Positions 7,018 through 9,128 of a DNA stretch of 9,128 bases are shown here, one piece after another. The notes under the pieces were generated by a model. That model saw only the letters and a list, made by a program, of their open reading frames with translations. It was not told where the DNA came from and searched no databases. The position numbers and the translations under genes were made by a program. How positions within the stretch are numbered: the stretch's first letter is position 1; each line of letters begins with the position of its first letter. Source of the stretch: an uncultured Flavobacteriales bacterium (GTDB taxonomy: Bacteria; Bacteroidota; Bacteroidia; Flavobacteriales; Crocinitomicaceae); NCBI GenBank assembly GCA_946479125.1, contig CAMLET010000101.1, positions 1 to 9,128 of the forward strand. The letters run 5' to 3'.

Positions 7018-8009
7018 CACTTCGACAAGCTCAGTGTAAAAAAGAAAATATTTTGGTGTTGATAATTGCACTTACTGTTGTTTTTACCTCTTGTAAAAAG
7101 GGAGAATTACCTGTTCCAAAACACGATAGCGGCTCAGTGATAACTTCTTCAATAGACATGTCGTCGAATTACAAATACCAGGTTTACTTTGATCTGAAAA
7201 CAAATTCGGTTGTTGGTCAAAATTTGAAAACAGCTTGGGATTTAGGATTCGAAGCTTCTGCTTCCGGAAATAGAATTATTCTGAATGGTTCAAAATCCAT
7301 GTATGCTTACAATACTGGTTCAACTGATTTTACATCAATAACAGATACTTCTGGTTTTGCTGCACATAAAGCTTGGGATGCTTCCTCAGGAAATCTAGAT
7401 TCGACGGCTATTGGAGATTGGGTTGGAAACAACGAGGTATATATTATCGATCGAGGCTACAGTGAAACCGGCGTTCATCAAGGATTCCGCAAGATCATTT
7501 TTGAAACAGTAAACGGAACTGAATATACAGTGAAGTTTTCGCTTTTGAATGGAAACAGTTTAACCGAAATGACGATTACAAAAGATGATCTGTACAACTT
7601 CGCTTTTCTTTCATTCAACAGTAATTCTGTGGTAATGATAGAACCTCCAAAAGCCGACTGGGATTTGGTTTTCACCCAATACATTCATGTGTTTTACGAA
7701 CCTGAATTAACGACATATTTGGTGACAGGTTGTTTGCTAAACCATTATTCTACGTTATCAGCAACCGACTTTGAAACACCTTTCTCAGATATCAATTTTG
7801 CGTCGTTGGCCAATTACACGTTGGCTCCGGCAATCAATACAATTGGCTACGACTGGAAGGTTTTTGATGGTTCAACATACGCTGTCGATCCTACTAAGAA
7901 TTACATCATTCAAGACAGAGAAGGATTCCATTACAAATTGCATTTCATCGATTTCTACAACGAAAGTGGTGTAAAGGGCAATCCGAAGTGGGAGTTTCAG
8001 GAGCTGTAA
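7014..8009 (+). CDS. HmuY-like outer-membrane lipoprotein
   Basis: The protein has 331 residues and starts at the ATG within ATGA that overlaps the receptor stop, so translation is probably coupled. The signal peptide ends in the lipobox FTSC with lipidated C27, followed by KKGELPVP. The rest is HmuY-like: TAWDLGFEAS (73-82), NEVYIIDRGY (140-149), KADWDLVFTQY (213-223), GYDWKVFDGS (278-287) and IIQDREGFHYKLHFIDFYN (298-316), ending near KWEFQEL. HmuY proteins are hemophore-like lipoproteins that pass heme to a partner TonB receptor, and the receptor directly upstream fits. Histidines at 118, 155, 225, 244, 306 and 310 are possible ligands, but none can be assigned from sequence alone. Codons 2-8 (TLRQAQC) come from a dispersed-type repeat; without them the protein would begin MKKENILVL, a typical signal-peptide start. 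Confidence 0.88.
   Translation: MTLRQAQCKKENILVLIIALTVVFTSCKKGELPVPKHDSGSVITSSIDMSSNYKYQVYFDLKTNSVVGQNLKTAWDLGFEASASGNRIILNGSKSMYAYNTGSTDFTSITDTSGFAAHKAWDASSGNLDSTAIGDWVGNNEVYIIDRGYSETGVHQGFRKIIFETVNGTEYTVKFSLLNGNSLTEMTITKDDLYNFAFLSFNSNSVVMIEPPKADWDLVFTQYIHVFYEPELTTYLVTGCLLNHYSTLSATDFETPFSDINFASLANYTLAPAINTIGYDWKVFDGSTYAVDPTKNYIIQDREGFHYKLHFIDFYNESGVKGNPKWEFQEL
7017..7037. repeat. 21-nt palindrome-ended repeat inserted after the lipoprotein start codon
   Basis: ACACT (7017-7021) and AGTGT (7033-7037) are inverted arms around TCGACAAGCTC. The core CTTCGACAAGCTCAG is, from general knowledge, a very common dispersed word in many Bacteroidota and other genomes. Here it encodes TLRQAQC in frame. 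Removing exactly these 21 bases restores ATG AAA AAA GAA with the same ATGA overlap. No second copy is seen in this window. Confidence 0.7.
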
Positions 8010-8017
8010 ACTAATTC

Positions 8018-8042
8018 AAAAGTCAAAAGGTAAAAGTCAAAA
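8018..8042. repeat. short direct repeat AAAAGTCAAAA, two copies
   Basis: AAAAGTCAAAA occurs at 8018-8028 and 8032-8042 (period 14), just after the lipoprotein stop. It lies inside a weak inverted pair AACTAAT (8009-8015) and ATTAGTT (8060-8066). The A-rich style resembles the TTCAAAAG words after the response-regulator gene. No good terminator is visible here. Confidence 0.5.
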
Positions 8043-8103
8043 ATCAGAGAAGCCGACGTATTAGTTGAGTTTCATTCAGAGGATATTTTATATTTCTTAT
8101 GAC

Positions 8104-8130
8104 CTTTGCGATCTCTGCGCACTCTGCGGG
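8104..8130. repeat. three tandem 9-bp units of the CTTTGCGAT/CTCTGCG type
   Basis: CTTTGCGAT (8104-8112), CTCTGCGCA (8113-8121) and CTCTGCGGG (8122-8130) form three imperfect 9-bp units, markedly GC-richer than the surrounding intergenic DNA. From memory, strings of this kind recur between genes in Flavobacteriales, so this is probably a dispersed intergenic element. I see no coding capacity. The rest of the 235-base gap before 8245 holds only the repeat at 8018-8042 and the promoter element at 8177. Confidence 0.5.
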
Positions 8131-8176
8131 AAAATAGTTTTCCAAAATCGAACTACTGCAAGTTTCCGTGAATTAT

Positions 8177-8184
8177 TATCTTTG
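8177..8184 (+). promoter_or_regulatory. Bacteroidota -7 promoter element (TATCTTTG) for the M61 peptidase gene
   Basis: TATCTTTG fits TAnnTTTG exactly and lies 60 bases upstream of the ATG at 8245. No clear TTTG sits at the -33 distance. It suggests that the peptidase gene is transcribed separately from the uptake operon. Confidence 0.5.
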
Positions 8185-8244
8185 ATATCAGTGTATTCCG
8201 AAAGAAATCAAATTAGATGCACGAAAACGAATCAAATAGTAGTC

Positions 8245-9128
8245 ATGAGATTAATTGTCCTTATTACCCTTTTTATTTCCTCATTATCCTTTTCTCAAAC
8301 CGTAAATTACAACCTGAGAATGACCAAACCACAGAATCATTATTTCGAGGTGGAAATGGAGTTGCTGAATTTCAAGCAAACCGAGCTTACCGTTAAACTT
8401 CCTGTTTGGGCTCCGGGTTCATACTTGGTTCGTGAGTTTTCAAAGAATGTCAATTTAGTGAAGGCTTATGATGAAAATGGTAAGGAATTGACTGTGACGA
8501 AGACAACGAAAAATGCATGGAAAATTGCAAAAGGTAAAGCAAAAAAGGTTTCGGTGAAATATGAAGTTTATGCTTTCGAATTATCTGTTAGAACGAGCTT
8601 CCTGGATCTCTCTCACGGTTTTGTTTCCGGAAGTGGTGTTTTCTGTTATGTTGATGGATTTAAAGATAAAGCTGGTAAATTAACGGTTTATCCATATTCA
8701 GGATTCAATACCATTTCAACTGCTCTTCCGAAATCTGCAGAAGGTTTAATAAGTGATTCAGGAGTAACTACTTTCGACTATTCGAATTACGACGTTTTGG
8801 TAGATTCTCCGCTTGAAATTGGAAATCAGGAAGTATTCTATTTCAATGTAGATGGAACAAATCACGAGGTTGCCATTTACGGAATAGGAAATTACGATAT
8901 GAGTGACTTGAAGCGTGATATGGAAAAGATAGTTCATGCTGCAAATGATGTTTTTGGAGGTACAAATCCAAACAAGAATTACACGTTCATCATTCACAAC
9001 GTAATTAACGGACAAGGTGGTTTGGAGCACTCCAATTCATGTGTTTTGAGTGTTAATCGCTGGACATACGGAGCAGATTATAAAGACTTCCTGAATTTGG
9101 TCGCACACGAATATTTCCATTTGTGGAA
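8245..9128 (+). CDS. M61-family metallopeptidase (glycyl-aminopeptidase-like), partial (C-terminus beyond right edge)
   Basis: An open frame of 294 codons runs from the ATG at 8245 to the window edge. A signal peptide (MRLIVLITLFISSLSFSQ) indicates export. Residues about 19-185 match the beta-rich M61 N-terminal domain, including VWAPGSYLVREFSKNV (54-69). The catalytic part then begins: INGQGGLEH (254-262) is the conserved pre-catalytic motif, and VAHEYFHLW (286-294) contains the zinc-binding HEXXH (H288, E289, H292). The third zinc ligand and the C-terminal PDZ domain normal in the family would be beyond the edge. Family members cleave N-terminal glycine or alanine residues from peptides. 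An ATG at 8217 is out of frame, so 8245 is the start. The gene has its own promoter element and no evident link to the uptake locus. Confidence 0.9.
   Translation, partial: MRLIVLITLFISSLSFSQTVNYNLRMTKPQNHYFEVEMELLNFKQTELTVKLPVWAPGSYLVREFSKNVNLVKAYDENGKELTVTKTTKNAWKIAKGKAKKVSVKYEVYAFELSVRTSFLDLSHGFVSGSGVFCYVDGFKDKAGKLTVYPYSGFNTISTALPKSAEGLISDSGVTTFDYSNYDVLVDSPLEIGNQEVFYFNVDGTNHEVAIYGIGNYDMSDLKRDMEKIVHAANDVFGGTNPNKNYTFIIHNVINGQGGLEHSNSCVLSVNRWTYGADYKDFLNLVAHEYFHLW

Noticed and set aside
1..9128. tRNA, rRNA, CRISPR array, insertion sequence or phage genes
   Set aside because: No cloverleaf, regular spacer array, transposase or integrase, or phage-type protein was found on either strand.

Overview
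The window looks like an accessory stretch from a member of the Bacteroidota, probably Flavobacteriales. The support is a type IX secretion (T9SS) C-terminal sorting domain, a SusC-style N-terminal extension on the TonB-dependent receptor, -7 elements of the TAnnTTTG type, signal peptides ending in '...NAQ', moderately AT-rich DNA and no Shine-Dalgarno sequences. I cannot place the genus.

Layout. (1) 1-1393, minus strand: the N-terminal 464 codons of a two-TM, HAMP-containing SpoIIE/PP2C-type serine phosphatase that runs off the left edge. (2) 1394-1640: a divergent regulatory region with two short palindromes and a TAnnTTTG promoter element. (3) 1641-2279, plus strand: a NarL/LuxR-type response regulator that most likely starts at a TTG codon, followed by a hairpin/T-tract terminator. 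(4) 2468-3730: a secreted HmuY-like protein with a T9SS sorting domain, ending at a strong 12-bp hairpin. (5) 3806-8009: a tight operon of three genes: a periplasmic protein of unknown function (resembling what I recall as DUF6607), a TonB-dependent receptor of HmuR/heme-receptor character, and a second HmuY-like protein that is a lipoprotein. (6) 8010-8244: an intergenic region with two kinds of small repeat and a promoter element. (7) 8245-9128: the N-terminal 294 codons of an M61-family (glycyl-aminopeptidase-like) metallopeptidase, running off the right edge.

How the genes fit together. Genes 2468-8009 form a coherent outer-membrane uptake locus, most simply heme (or another tetrapyrrole/iron chelate). 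Two HmuY-fold ligand binders, one T9SS-exported and one lipid-anchored, would feed the receptor, and the unknown protein encoded 2 bp upstream of the receptor would act in the periplasm. The ligand is inferred from the HmuY/HmuR resemblance, not shown. The phosphatase and the response regulator are divergent and could form one signalling unit.

The most interesting points are the four-gene uptake locus with its uncharacterised periplasmic member, the parallel T9SS-tagged and lipid-anchored HmuY paralogues, and a 21-nt palindrome-ended repeat. That repeat seems to have entered the lipoprotein gene exactly after its ATG, adding seven codons in frame.
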